Shown here in pieces: positions 38,605 to 51,116 of a DNA stretch of 64,000 nucleotides (positions within the stretch are counted from its first letter, which is position 1; each line of letters begins with the position of its first letter). This DNA comes from Diadophis punctatus similis. Taxonomy: Eukaryota; Chordata; Lepidosauria; Squamata; Dipsadidae. The DNA lies in the NCBI GenBank assembly GCA_023053685.1, contig JALIGW010000002.1:42228720-42292719 (forward strand), read 5' to 3'. The notes beneath the pieces are model-generated. The model ran no database searches. It was given only the letters and a program-made list of their open reading frames with translations, and was not told where the DNA came from. The translations under genes and the position numbers were made by a program.

Positions 38605-39697
38605 AATAAGAAGCTACAAAAGAGGGTTGTTAATATCATTGATGCAAAGGAAAAATGTGGACACATTTTCACATTTATTGTTCTTCTTACATTCATTTTG
38701 ATCCAATAATCTTGCAGTCTTACATCATTATTGGCTGTATAATAAATGTCTTTGATATTCTAGGCTACAGCATGTTGATGGTTCATGATATCATACGACC
38801 ACCATGCAGACATAGTTCTGAGCTCAGTAGTGCATTGCCTGAACTACTGTGTAAAAGACTGAAAAAAATCATTTTATGGTGGCTAAGCCATGTTTGACAT
38901 AATGCATAGAGCATGCCCGAAATTGTCCATAAAACAATAGGGATGTAATTGCAGATGCAAATTCATTTATACAAGTGTAGCTATAGAATCCATATGGTGC
39001 ACATTTAACAGAAAATTCAATTTTTTGGGTGGGCGGGTCTGGTATCCTACTGAAACTTTTAACATTTGTTTATAACCTTTCGTCAATTATCCAACCAACA
39101 TTTTTTTCCAAAACTGCCATTAGGTGTTCTGGATACAAAAGCTATTTAGATCTAATCCATTTTTCCCTAGAAAAGGTTTTTCTTTCTTAAACAGCTTTGG
39201 AATCAAAACAGCTGTTGGTTCAATAAAGGTCTACAGTGCTGATGGATGTTAACAAAAGATTTTTATCACATCCAAAGATAAGAGTAAGACCAATCTTCCT
39301 TGGAAAAGTTTGTTTGCATGTCAAATTTCCATCCAAAAGGGTTTGTGCTGACCTTTCATTTTCCCCAAATTTTCTAAAGGCCAATTAAAAAAAAAAACTT
39401 AACAAAATTAAATTATTTTGAAAATGAATCATATTAATAACAGCATGCCATAGGAAATCAATTTGCAGTCCTATAATGAACTGTGATGTTGTGAACAGAG
39501 GTTGCTGATGGGGAAAGAAATTAGAAGATGAAAAAGTTCATATTTAAATACTCAAGCAATTCATCTCACTATAAATAAATAAATAAAATCCTCCAGTAAG
39601 CAGGTTAGATTATGATAAGTGTCCTGAAACAAAATCTTTCAAAGCTTAAATGTTATACAGAAACATACAATGCATTTCATGGGGTTCCATACTATCG
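38605..39697. other. Unassigned AT-rich intergenic DNA
   Basis: About 1.1 kb; nothing recognised. Confidence 0.55.
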
Positions 39698-39832
39698 CAG
39701 GGGTCTCCAACCTTGGCAACTTTAAGCCTGGCAGACTTCAACTTCCAGAATTCCCCAGCCAGTTTAGCTGGCTGGGGAATTCTGGGAGTTGAAGTCCGAC
39801 AGGCTTAAAGTTGCCAAGGTTGGAGACCCTTG
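39698..39832. mobile_element. Hairpin MITE, CAGGGGTCTCCAACC family
   Basis: A 135 bp near-perfect palindrome with ends CAGGGGTCTCCAACCTTGG and CCAAGGTTGGAGACCCTTG. The centre is 'agccagtttagctggct'. CAG...CTTG ends fit hAT, but the 8 bp flanks (TACTATCG and ACCTAAAG) do not match, so the target duplication has decayed or the copy was rearranged. Confidence 0.8.
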
Positions 39833-42443
39833 ACCTAAAGTAAAATTCCAGAAAGCTGCTGTTGCCAAACAAAATAAAACCAACAAAATCACCCAGCCCC
39901 TTTGCTTATTCCATTCCAATTATTTTCTATATTCTTATCATTAAAAGCATCGAGGTCCCCATGTCAGCCTTGATATGCTGTGATCAATACTATGTTTAAC
40001 AAAAGGTAGGAAGATGATCTCCATCATTAGTGCTTTCTAGTGTTAGTACAAATGAGATTAGAAACAACAAGCATAGAAAGCTGCATTACATGACATTTTC
40101 CCAATAAAAGTTTTTCATTGTTCTGAAGTACGCATACAAACTACTGCCACATTGAATTTTCCTATTTGGTACCATGTGTCATTTAAGATTTGAGCTCCAA
40201 TAATACCAAGACAACTTGACACTAACTGTGTTCTTTGTAAGAAACGATCATTGTATAAGTATAATGGGATTTAGATGGCAAACAAACCAGAGCTTTCAAA
40301 GGTCATAAAGAGCCACATTTCCCAATTCACAGGCAAGTCAAAAAATTGTCCAGTGCCAGGAAGGATTTTTCTGAGGAAAAAGAGAAGAGCGTTGAATTTA
40401 TACACCAGTTTTTAGCCATTAGCTTTGTACTTTGTTGATATGTCAGACACAGGGGGAAAACATTAATATTATGCTAAAATCTATATGCCTAAAATCTGGT
40501 CTATATGCCTAAAATCTATATGCCTAAAATCTAGTCATATAAGAATATGAACTAATTAGCTATGAATGAGTAAAATAATATAACTTTATAACAATAATTA
40601 TAGTCTACCTAGAGAAAAAAAGTAATACCGGTAAATCCAATTCTTTTGAAGATTGCCTCAAGAATGGGATTCTTGATGAAAAGTTTCTTTGAAATATTAA
40701 TTTCAAACTTTAGATGATATTATACATCCACTTCGCAGAATACTGAGATTGCCTTTCATATCATGTCACTGAAACTTGCACTCCTGAATATTATTACTAA
40801 TAAATAAAATAAATATAAATTTTCAAAATATGTTTAATTTTTAGAAAACATAAGTTCAGGTTTTCTATTGAAAATCTCTAAGCTTCCCCCCCCCCCCCAA
40901 AAAAATAAAGAAACAAGAGATTGGTATTACATTAATATAAACAAACATCTTAAAAGTGTACTAGAAAGACTATTTATTCTGCAGATTTGTCAACACTGTT
41001 GGGTATACAAAATGTGCACAAGTCATTTAACTACTTTAATTAATTTTATAAATGATCAAGGAGAAAGCTCGCAGCTCACCAGACTTTTTGGTTTAGCTTC
41101 AAGCTGTTAATGGGTGCCAGTAAATGGTAGACAAAAATAAATTCTACTTCTCACAATTTATTTTTAGAAAAATACTGGTTCTCGCTCTTGGAAACACCCC
41201 ATAGACTTCCAACATGAAACATCACATTTTGTGTATTGAAACAAATGGAAAACAATCAGAAAACAATTGTATTTGCTTCCCCCCCTGCATTGAAATGGGA
41301 ACTGAAGTGCTCCTTCGGTTTTAGATGTTTTTCTTGTACCAGCCTAGAAATATGCTATATAATTTCATTTTGAAACCAACATACTGGCTTCTTCTTCTTT
41401 TTTTTTTTGAACAGGCTCCTTAAACCTCTATGCTTTGAATCATTACAATCACACTAAGATCCCCTGCAGAGTTTCAAGTGGTTTCAATATATACCATAAC
41501 ACACTTTCATAAGCAAGTTTCACTTCTCTTCTGCTTTCAGGCCTCTGTTGTAATTTAGACTGCATTTTATGGGCAGCAAAGGAGATTTGAAGATGAGAAA
41601 ATCCAAGTGTGCTGTATACAGTTTGCAACTTATGCTGAGTGCCTTCAAACAATTGATGCAAAAGCACACAGTCCTTGAGTTTCTAAAAAGAGGCATATTA
41701 AAAGAAATTGTGGAAGTGCTATAAGGGCTTAAACTTTTTTTAAATAAAAAAAACATACATATGAAAGGATTGCAATCTGTCATCAGAAGTGTTAGCTAAA
41801 TTAGGCCACAAGCAGTTTGACAATAATACAACCCTGCTTATAGTCGTTCTTAGCCACCTTTCAACTTTCAACAAGTGAACTATTGCAGCCAGTTCTACAC
41901 AGGATTGCCCTGCATATCTGGCCCTTCGGCAGTCCCTGTCCAGCCAAAGGCATCAGCGGCTTCAGTGATGGAAGTGGGGCAATGGAAGTGAGACAGCGTC
42001 AACGGGGCAGGGAGGCATCGGCGGGAACAGGATGTCGACATCAGGATGTTGGTGGCAGTGGGGGTCAGGGTGGCAGAATAACACAACTTCTAAAAAAGCT
42101 GCACGGACTATCAGGCAGCTTTTGGGTGCAATTCATACTGTCATTTTTTAAACTTTTTATGATTCAGGATTTAGTTATTCATTTAGTGGAGGGGATAAAA
42201 CTCATGCAATATTATAATATCTGCTATGAGAAAATGGCTTTTCTGTTGCTGTTCACCTCCTTTGAAACATTTTCTAGATGGGTTCAGCACCCACTCTGTG
42301 GGTACTAAGGATTATGATTAGGATTAAGGGTATTAAGAAATCTGCCCAAGACCAGCCTATTCCAAAAAAGTCTTCAGGAACAGATAGAATTGTTAAGGAG
42401 TTATTGTGCTGTTATGCACATACACAGCGAAATGTGTTGTAGT
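39833..42443. other. Unassigned DNA with a GC-rich island
   Basis: No gene recognised. There is a 16 bp direct repeat, 'tatatgcctaaaatct', three times at about 40486-40532, a C11-12 run near 40887, and a GC-rich patch at 41885-42085 unlike its surroundings. That patch has an open frame of 141 codons (41883-42308) without a recognisable domain; it could be an old repeat, but I could not place it. Confidence 0.5.
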
Positions 42444-42448
42444 AATGG

Positions 42449-42914
42449 TGTTGCGGTTTGATATGAATGCTATTCAGTCAATAAACAGAATATCTTTAAT
42501 ATGTACAAAATAGTAGCAAAGTTAAATAGGAAGTCCAAATCATACACAGTTATTCAGTCAATGCAAAGTTTCTTCTTCTTGCCTATCTTTGTTTTAACTC
42601 ACAAACAAAGATTACAGCTATCACTTAATTCTATACTATCACAGATATTTACTCTTCTCTTCACAGCAATTCCACACAGTCATAAAGTAATCTACTCATC
42701 AGCAAAGCAGCAGAGAGTCTTCAATCCGGAACACACCATCAAATACCACTCACCACACTAAACCACACTAAACCACCAACCACATTGAGCATGCTCTCTT
42801 GCTTGCTTATATAGTAATCATCCACAATGCATTTAAAGTAATATACACATAACAATGATTTGTGGCTTAATCATATATTAACACACCCAATCATTTGAAC
42901 AGGGTTCTAACAAG
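42449..42914 (-). mobile_element. Probable solo LTR with 5 bp target duplication
   Basis: A 466 bp segment between direct repeats AATGG at 42444-42448 and 42915-42919. On the minus strand it has LTR architecture: TATA-like 'actatataagc' (near 42812), then a downstream 'attaaa' signal (near 42497), ending in ...CGCAACA. The plus-strand left edge is TG. No internal retroviral or Gypsy sequence is attached, which fits loss by LTR-LTR recombination. A 5 bp duplication fits Ty3/Gypsy or some endogenous retroviruses; the sequence alone does not decide. Confidence 0.65.
42812..42822 (-). promoter_or_regulatory. TATA-like box of the solo LTR
   Basis: The minus-strand 'actatataagc' lies about 100 bp inside the LTR's 5' edge, the usual place for a U3 TATA box. 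Activity is unknown. Confidence 0.4.
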
Positions 42915-42919
42915 AATGG

Positions 42920-43540
42920 TAGATTCCATCATATAAGAGGTGCAGTTTTTTTAAAAAAAATGTTATTGCATTATGTTATTTCTTAACATAATGCAAAGGT
43001 TATTATTATAATTTATTGTGAATAATATGATTTTTCTTTTTTTTTCTTTACTGTAAATTGATTTTATGCAGTTATCATGACTTGCAATTGAAATGGTATT
43101 TAAGCATAAATAAATAATTAGTTTTTCAGAATGAGTAATGTCAACTTTGTTAATCACAATGTGCCAATATTCCTTTAAAAACTCTACAATTTTAACAAAA
43201 AGTAAAAGAGCTCACTCACCTTGATTCTTCACAACTTGAAGAATTTGTTCTAAATAGTACAACTTTACTAAAGTTAAGAGAATAGAGAAATGCAGTGGAT
43301 TTGAAATATAGGCCAACGGGGGGGGGGGGTTTGATTCCATGTAAGAATTCCTTTCATCTGAGTGAGGTTACTTAACAATAAAATAATAGCAAATTTTATC
43401 CTGGTTGCTTTTCAATTACTTAAAAAAATGAAAACATTAGGAAAATAGCTTCAGTATGGATTGTGAATGTCTGAGTGCTTAGACAGAGTGCTTTTTCTTA
43501 TTTAATATTTTAAGTTTCCTTTTTTAAATTGCTGAAACAT
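42920..43540. other. Unassigned AT-rich DNA
   Basis: Nothing recognised apart from a G12 run near 43318-43329. Confidence 0.5.
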
Positions 43541-44258
43541 TATATGTAATTGTCAACTTAGGACTGAGTGCTTAATGACTTTTGGAAGTTACAAAGGATC
43601 TTCCCAGAGCTACTTACAACCTGCTTTTGGAGTTATGCTGGCTAGATACACACATTGCCATCATGTGATTGCATTTTGGGCACTTAGCAACCAGTTCACC
43701 TATTTTTCCAAGAATTTTTTTATTTTTTTCTCCACAACTTCATATACAACTCAATACACATATACCTTGAAATATTAGAATAAAATACATAGTTTTACAT
43801 TATAATCATTATAATCATTCAAAAATCAATATCTTATTCAACACTTACATCATCAATCATCAGTCTGTTCTACTTTTTTCCATTACACTCCCCTCTCTCT
43901 ATCTCCATCTTCTCCTCCTACTTTCTTACTCCTTCACTCCTCCTCTACGTCTCTCTACCCCTTCTCTTCCTCCTCTTTCTACTTCCTCTTTCACCCTTGC
44001 AACCAGTTCACCTTTATGGCCATTTGCAGCATCCCACAGTCACAATTTGTCAGTTTGCAGCATTTCTTTCTGGTTTCTAGCAAAAAAAAAACTTTCACTG
44101 GGCAAAGTATATTTGTTTAGTGACAGCAGCATTAACTTAATGATCATTGTAAAAATGTTCATAACTTCGGTCATCTTATACCTTGATTTGGACTACAATG
44201 ACTTATGACTATAACCCTAGGCTCAATTAGGGTCACAAATTGAGGATAATACTGTATA
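43541..44258. repeat. Old interspersed repeat split by a retroelement insertion
   Basis: The sequence from 'gtcaacttaggactgagtgc' to 'ggtcacaaattgaggataat' matches a family I know from squamates, with termini like 'cgacttacgacc'. It includes 'cacttagcaaccagttcacc'. A second copy is at 47221-47937 and a fragment at 14835-14898. The interruption at 43702-43998 is younger. Class unresolved. Confidence 0.6.
43702..43998 (-). mobile_element. 5'-truncated LINE-like insertion with 15 bp target duplication
   Basis: The 15 bp sequence GCAACCAGTTCACCT occurs at 43687-43701 and again at 43999-44013, bracketing a 297 bp insert. On the minus strand the insert ends in an A-rich stretch (complement of 'tttttttatttttttc') and begins with a purine-rich 'gaggaagagg'-like region. 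Long duplication, A-rich 3' end and a G/A-rich 3' UTR are typical of L1-type target-primed insertion. No ORF remains, so L1 is inferred from the insertion signature. Confidence 0.7.
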
Positions 44259-45929
44259 TGCAAAGTAAGGCAATGAAAATAATTTTAAAAGATCTACTAG
44301 TTTTGAGTTATTAGCTGTATCCCAACCTTATAGTCATGCTTCTATTTCAAACTGGGTTGGTGTCTCTTAGCCAGAGTCTTATTGACAAAATAGATATACA
44401 TGAGCCTAAAAAACTGAGGAAAAATTTCATTCATAAACCACAGTTGTGTGCAACAAATTGTTTTCAAAAAGAATTATTTTTATTGTATGTTTCAGTTCCC
44501 ATATTTTCAGTAGCCTTGAGAAGCTAAACCAATATTCACATATTCTCTTTTCTGCCTGCACAAATTGGCTACAGGAAAACCCAAAGTGTAATATCATGAC
44601 TGTAACATCATTGCTTCTGTATCTAAAGCCCAATACTCTCAATTGTATTCTACATCTTTCTTTATCCTGTACCTAGACAAGAAGGGATATAACTTTTAGT
44701 TTAGCTAAGTTTCTCTAATGTGTATGAAAATATAACCATCAGTTTCACAAACTTGTTCAAACTGGGCAGATAACACCTTCAATGGACGCCAAAATAGCTC
44801 GTTGCTTGCATTATTTTACACAATCTATTTTCTGTTTAAAATGCAGAAGACAGTCAAGGATTGGACAATATCAGACAGAATGCAATTCTGCTTACAATTT
44901 GCCATGATAGTTCAGTTCAGTCTTGACTTAATTTTTAAGTTATTTTAAGTCATTTCTAAGTCATGTCTTTTTAATGCTATTACATCAAATTAAGGCACAA
45001 CACAAGCACAGAGGTAAGCTACTCTTTTGTCTCCGTCTCTATGTTTATTTCTTTCCTTTAGGCAAGAACTCCAGCTGTGAGATGCTGTGCAAATTTATTT
45101 TAGTTAGTATTTCAGTGAATAATTTGAATTAGGTGTTACCCTTAGCAGGATGGAAAAAGTTGGACAAAGGGCTTCCGGTGAATTATACGGAGCTAATGAG
45201 AAAATGCTGTTTCACCTTTTTAGGTAAAGATCAGTAGGGCGAATTTCCTCTTCTGGAGGGGAAAAAAGACAATAAAAGGCCACTGAAAAAAATGAACAAA
45301 GGGATTTTGTTAATTTAAACAGCTAATGAATATTTAATTCTAAATGTTTGCCTCACCATTGTACAGTGTGTTGCCTTACATACATCCCTATGATTAAATA
45401 GTACTGGATTGCATTTGAATTGGTTTCTGGAAAGCTTCACTTCAGTTTTTCAGGACAGTCAAGAAAAATCATCAGATATGTTTTCTGACCTTTAGGTAAA
45501 TGCATTGTTGTTCTCGATAAAACATAGCATAAGAAGTAATGACTTGATTTTCAATATTAGCATTTGCAGTTTTGTGTCAGGGTTATTTTTCTTGATACTG
45601 CTTTACAAGAATGAGCATGCTGTATTTTGTAAGAGATCAAATTGTATCATTTTTATTAGAACGCCAAATTCGACATCTTAGTATTGTGTCTATTGCCAGA
45701 GGCAAAATTCTGTCTTTCTTTTTCCAGTTCAACTTAAAATACTGTCCCTACCCCAAAATATCAGTACTTTGAACTTTTTAAATAGTTGATTTTTTTAATA
45801 GCCTGGTTTATTCTAGAATGCAATAGTGTTGACTTGATCAAAAATAGGAAATATTTAATAAGTGATTTTCAATAAATGTTCAGCAATATATGACTATGGG
45901 GATCATCAGTCATCCAGATCATATTTGTC
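44259..45929. other. Unassigned AT-rich intergenic DNA
   Basis: About 1.7 kb; nothing recognised. Confidence 0.6.
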
Positions 45930-46575
45930 CAAAAGGTGCTATTTCAAAAGGCAACTGGACTTTCTTTGCTTTTTATTTATTTATTTTATTTATTTATTTT
46001 ATTTGTCAAAACATGTACAAGGTAACAGGTATGGTATAAACATAAACAAAAGCAAAGTAGGTATAGGTAAATTTGGACAATAGGACAGTAGGGCAGGGAC
46101 GGTAGGCACGATGGTGCGCTTATGCACGCCCCTTAAAGACCTCTTAGGAATGGGGTGAGGTCGACTGTAGACAGTCTAAGGTTAAAGTTTTTGGGGTTTG
46201 GGGAAGAAACCACAGAGTCAGGTAGTGCATTCCAGGCATTGATTACTCTGTTGCTGAAGTCGTATTTTCTGCAGTCGAGTTTCGAGCGGTTTACATCGAA
46301 TTTGAATCTATTGTGTGCTCGTGTGATGTTGCAGTTGAAGCTGAAGTATTCATTGACAGGTAGGACATTGTGGCAGATGATTTTATGAACTACATTTAGA
46401 TCAGATCGAAGATGACATAGCTCTAAGTTATCTAAGCTTTCTATCTAAGCTATCTAAGTTATCTAAGTTATCTAAGCTTTTGCTTGAAGATGTTTCACTT
46501 CTTATCCAAGAAGCTTCTTCAGTTCAGTCTTCAAGCAAAAACGAAGTCCGGTTGTCCTTTGAAATAGCACCTTTG
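45930..46575. repeat. Inverted-repeat element ('AAAGGTGC' hairpin), copy 2, interrupted
   Basis: Left arm 'caaaaggtgctatttcaaaa' pairs with right arm 'ggttgtcctttgaaatagca', and 'aactggacttt' with 'gaagtccggtt'. The core has 'gaagatgtttcacttcttat'. It is the same family as 33774-33888. A LINE fragment (45972-46478) lies inside, so the arms were once only about 130 bp apart. Confidence 0.72.
45972..46478 (-). mobile_element. LINE fragment, CR1/L2-like, (TAAA)n tail, copy 3
   Basis: The reverse complement of the family at 20761: TTTA tail, 'gggacggtaggcacgatggt', and coding sequence for the C-terminal tail. It is more strongly 5'-truncated than the other two. The truncation edge carries five 'tatctaag' words (46429, 46442, 46451, 46460, 46469; the last four at 9 bp spacing). 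'gctttt' occurs at both edges as a possible short target duplication. Confidence 0.82.
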
Positions 46576-47220
46576 ATTCAGCAATATAGAAAGACTGAAA
46601 AAAGAATTTGAAGCAAATCCAAGAAGATATTCACAGCTTCTGAAGATGCTGTCTTTGAGGATCCAAATGTGTATGTTTCATGCTGAAAACTTGAAAACCA
46701 TAAGGCAGGGATACAATGTCATGGTATATTTTAAGAGTAAATGATGATAATGCAATTTATACCTGTATGCAAAGGTCTTGTGTTATATATTTTCAATATT
46801 GCATTGGCTGGATTCATCCTTTAAGCATAATGGGGTTTCCTTGATTTTGGCTTTGTGCGATATATGAGTCCAGCCGCTTATATTATATAACTACTATTTA
46901 TTACATCATTTTGTTTAACTTTTTCAACATATGATTAAAACAACCCAGGATGGGAATGCTAAACCATCCATTGAAAAACTATTATATAGTTTTTGCATTT
47001 GCTTTGTTTTTTCACAGCTATACAAATATTATTACAACTGTCATTCCCAGCATTTGCCTATTCTCCATTAAATTCTGTTTCTGGCACTCTGCTTCAAACT
47101 TCATCATGTAAGAAATAAGCCTTACTGTTAGAGAAGACTTTTATAAATGAATAGATTTGGAAATGATGTGACTTCAAAATTCCCTCAATCGTTATGTGTC
47201 TACTTGATTATTGCAACACC
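46576..47220. other. Unassigned DNA
   Basis: Nothing recognised over about 650 bp. Confidence 0.5.
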
Positions 47221-47937
47221 TAAATTTTATACAGCTAATCCCCATTGAATGACCATGCATTCAGTGGCCATTTGTTTATTTATTTATTTATTAGTGACAT
47301 TTATATACCGCCTCACAGTGCAAGCACTCTCTAAGCGGTTTACACCAGTAAGCAATGTATATTTACATTGCCCCCAACAATCTGGGTCCTCATTTTACCT
47401 ATCTCGGAAGGATGGAAGGCTGAGTCAACCTTGAGCAGGTGAGATTTGAACCACTGACCTGCGGATCACAGTCAGCTAAAGTAGCTTGCAGTACCCCACT
47501 CTAACCGCTGCGCGACCTCGGCTCTTTTGTGGGTATGCTACTTACACTCATTTGTGGGTATGCTACTTACAACAGGTCCTTTTAAATTGAAGATGTTGCA
47601 ACATCCCTGTGGACATGTGATCACAATTCAAGCACTTGGCAACCAGCTCTCAATTATGATGTTGCAATGTCCCATAGTCATATGATCATCATTTTCAACC
47701 TTCACTGTCAGCTTCTGACAAGCATAATCAATGGGGAAGGTGGCAGAATGTTGCAAATGGTGATATGTGGGATGCTGCAACCATGCAAGATTTGCCTAAT
47801 GACAACAATTGGGACTGCCACAACTGCCATCGTAAATTGACATGGTCACGTAATGTCACACTTTATGACTGTGTCATTATACATGGATGTACCATTCCCA
47901 ATTATCATTATTAAGCAAGGAATGTCTGCATTGGCTG
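47221..47937. repeat. Old interspersed repeat split by a SINE
   Basis: The same family as 43541-44258: 'gctaatccccattgaatgac' at the left, 'cttggcaaccagctctcaat' inside and 'attaagcaaggaatgtctgc' at the right. A minus-strand SINE is inserted near the left end. A 25 bp tandem, 'tttgtgggtatgctacttac' plus flank, occurs twice at 47526-47573. Confidence 0.6.
47271..47525 (-). mobile_element. tRNA-derived squamate SINE
   Basis: Minus-strand copy: TTTA tail at left, 'ccgcctcacagtgcaagcac', 'ctcggaaggatggaaggctg', 'ctctaaccgctgcgcgacct' at the tRNA-like head. It is the same family as 13394 and 59038, but its tail is (AAAT)n rather than CTATTG. Confidence 0.85.
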
Positions 47938-48143
47938 ATAAGGTTGCAATATCCCTAGCCTCTCCATAGTTTACATTTTCTCTTTTTTATCCTTTTACAT
48001 TTTTACAAACATAAATTTGTAAAATTCGAGGAAGGGGGGGTTGTGAAATGAATGGAAAAAGAACAGCCACAGCTAGCAACAAAAGTTAGGGTTTATCTAT
48101 TCCTATAGACTGGAATGTAGGAACCATAAAGAAAGCTATAGTA

Positions 48144-48859
48144 CTATGATGGCGAACCTATGGCATGCATGTCAGAGAAGGCACACAGTGCCTTCTCTGA
48201 TGGCATGTGAGCCATTGCCCCAGCTCAGCTCCACTGAGCATGTGCACATGCCTCCCACCGGCCAGCTGATTTTTGGGTCTCTGCTGCACATGCGCTGGAG
48301 TGGGGTGCATGCGGGAGACACACACACATGTGTAGGGGGTGGGGGGTCATGCAGGCATGCATGGGGGTCATGTGTGCATGTGCAGGGGCAGGGGAACCAT
48401 GGGGGGTCACACGCACATGTGGGGCGAGTAGGGCATGGGGAGATGCATGTGCATAAACGGGCGGGGTGCACAGGGAGGTGCATGCACATGTGCAGGGGGA
48501 GCACAGGGCATTTAGAGCTGAAGTGGTGCAGTGGTTAAATGCTGCGACTGCAGGCTGACTGCTAGTTCAGCAGTTCAGCTGTTCAAATCTCACTAGGCTC
48601 AAGGTTGACTCAGCCTTCCATTCTTCCGAGGTCGGTAAAATGAGGACCCAGATTGTTCGGGGCAATATGCTGAACTCTGTAAACCGCTTAGAGAGGGCTG
48701 TAAAGCACTATGAAGCGGTATATAAGTAAAGTGCTATTGCTATTGCTATCACACATGCATGTGCGGGGGTGGGGGAGCACAGGGGGTCACATGTGCAGGG
48801 GCACACCACATGGGGTCACGTGCGCATTGCTTTTGGCACAAAAAGGTTAGCCATCACTG
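48144..48859. mobile_element. hAT-type MITE, GATGGCGAACC family, split by a SINE
   Basis: The left end is CTATGATGGCGAACC (start mutated) and the right end CCATCACTG. The duplication CTATAGTA lies at 48136-48143 and 48860-48867. Without the SINE at 48514-48749 it is about 480 bp. The interior is a run of 'gcatgtgcaggggg'-like units. 'ggccagctgatttttgggtc' is shared with the 17244 element, confirming the family. Confidence 0.9.
48514..48749 (+). mobile_element. tRNA-derived SINE inside a hAT element
   Basis: Near full length, from 'agagctgaagtggtgcagtg' to the 'gctattgctattgct' tail. It nearly matches the copy at 23026-23269. It is inserted in a transposon interior, so it is younger than that element. 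Confidence 0.88.
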
Positions 48860-48867
48860 CTATAGTA

Positions 48868-51116
48868 TAACTTTCTTTCCATGTCATCTGTGTTCTTCTA
48901 TGTTAGGTAGGGAACAATGGAAAGAAATTGGAAAACGGAACTGTCTCATGAACATCCTGTTCAGTAACCCGCTACTGTGAAATACAGCTTAATTGTCAGT
49001 GCAAGTATATGTACTGTAAGATGGAAATGTGGTTACATTTTCTGATTGTTTGGAGGAATAGAAAACTGAGTGAACATAAATAACTTTTATGGAGAAACAA
49101 TAGGGATAAAGCTTTTGGTAAATATGCTAAATATTTTGCTTTGCTTAATATAAGATTACTCCCAAAACAATCCTGGTTTGTGCATTGAACTATTCAGAAG
49201 CTAAATTCTGTACCAATGCCTTGCAGACTTTTAGTATATTCAGAAACTTGTCTGAATGATGCCACATGCACAATCTCTTTAATAGATGCGGCCAAACTGA
49301 AGAAGTGGTCTGATCTTCCGATGATAGCTCATGAAAAAGGATATCAGGAACTAGTGCCTGTGAAAACATTTACCTGAAACCAATCACTTTTAGAAACAAA
49401 AGGGCATTTTTCCTTCCTTGCATATTATTAACAAACCTACCATCATCTAGATTTATTGGAAGGAAGTGGGGATTTTTTTCATATAACAGGATGAATTCAT
49501 TTGTTATGTTTCCAAACACAAGAGAAGACCATGCAGTGTGAGACCTATTTGAGTTGGATCACATTTGGGCCAGGCATGATTTGTTTCAATCATATTAGTA
49601 TAAAATAAACTTTGAAAGTTTGCAAATATATTCCATTCAAAGACTGCTACGGTCAAATAATATCAAAAAAATTAGTGAAGCTAATGGCTTGGAGTCAAAG
49701 CTTGGAGAGAAGATTAGCCACCACAGCACTTTGACTGGCAGAAGCTCAAAACCGATTTGCAGACATTCCCTTTTCAAATTAAATCCCAACACTCTCCAAA
49801 CTAAAAATGGACACAAATTATGTTCTGGTGGGAAAGAAGCATAAAATAATAGAAGCAGATTGACAGATGCAAACTGATTGGTATGTTTATGGATTTTAGA
49901 GAATTCTTAACACAATGCGTGTGTGTTTCCTCATCCAACTGTGTATTGCCACCCAAAACTCAATTGGACTAAAATATTGTCATGGTTATGTTATGATCTT
50001 CAAACTGTTTTGCTTCTTCAGTACAGAAAATATCAGAAGCCAGAAAACCTCACATAAGGAGACTCGTATGCCATTAAATAATATGATCACAAAGCCTGTC
50101 ATTCTTCTTACTATAATTTCAGAAAGAAACTGTAGTAGAGTCTTTGAAATCTATATGGGCATCTATGGATGTAAAAATGGCCATATTTCTTTATGGATGC
50201 TATAAATGCTTTATGTCAGTTAAAAAAACCTAGGATTTTCTCTAAATTTGTTTACTGAAAGTGAATCGCTGTGTTTTTCTGGGACCCAGCAGAAAAAAAA
50301 ACAAGAGAAAAAAATAAGAGAATATCACCTGCTTCATGAAGAAATTGATATAAAATTCTTTTAAAAAGAAAAATGCTATTAAAACAGTGAAAGGAAGGAG
50401 GGAATACATCACACATAATTCCTGGAAAAATGGCCAGTGAAAAATAAGATTGTTTCATATTATAGAATTTCACTGTTAGTCCAAAGGAAATGGGGATGGG
50501 GGAGAAAGGATAATTATGAAATAAACCTTAACTTTTGGCTGAAATCTGGAATGGAAGCAATCCTGCTAAGTGGGAAGATTACATTACAACATTTTCCCTC
50601 CAGATTCTCCAATTCCCTAAATCTGAGATATTCAATAGCACAAATTCTTCCAGATGCAATTTCTGCCATCTAATTGTGGAATGGAAGCTAGCGAAGAAGG
50701 CACTGGGGTGGGGGAATGCTTGTGCCAAGAGCAAGGTAGCAGAAAGGAATTTTCTAATCATGGAAGTGAAACAAGTTTGGGGAAATGGGTTCAAATGCAG
50801 CTCAGTTTAAAGGAGAGGGCAAATAAGTCACTAATGTTTTCATTATTTCTTATAGGGGTTAAAAATAATAAAAGTGATGCACCTAACTTTTACCCCAAAA
50901 GGCATAAACAATGCAAACATATTTTGTAACTAATGACCTCTACTTGAGTGAAGGATCCTGTGCTGAATGATATTTCATCTATGCTTGCATTCAGTTATCA
51001 GAAATATCCTGTCAGTCGCCACTGGACAATTCACATTGGAAAAAAGTATACTTGCCAGTTAACTTCAATGATATGCCATTTCAGTTAGATATCCTATTTG
51101 AACTTAGTGTGTCACG
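48868..51116. other. Unassigned AT-rich intergenic DNA
   Basis: About 2.25 kb; no gene or repeat recognised. Several short frames (60-96 codons) have no domains or coding bias that I can see. Confidence 0.6.

Noticed and set aside
41449..41783. Overlapping minus-strand frames of 72 and 87 codons considered as an exon
   Set aside because: No domain and no splice signals in a consistent arrangement; length is within chance.
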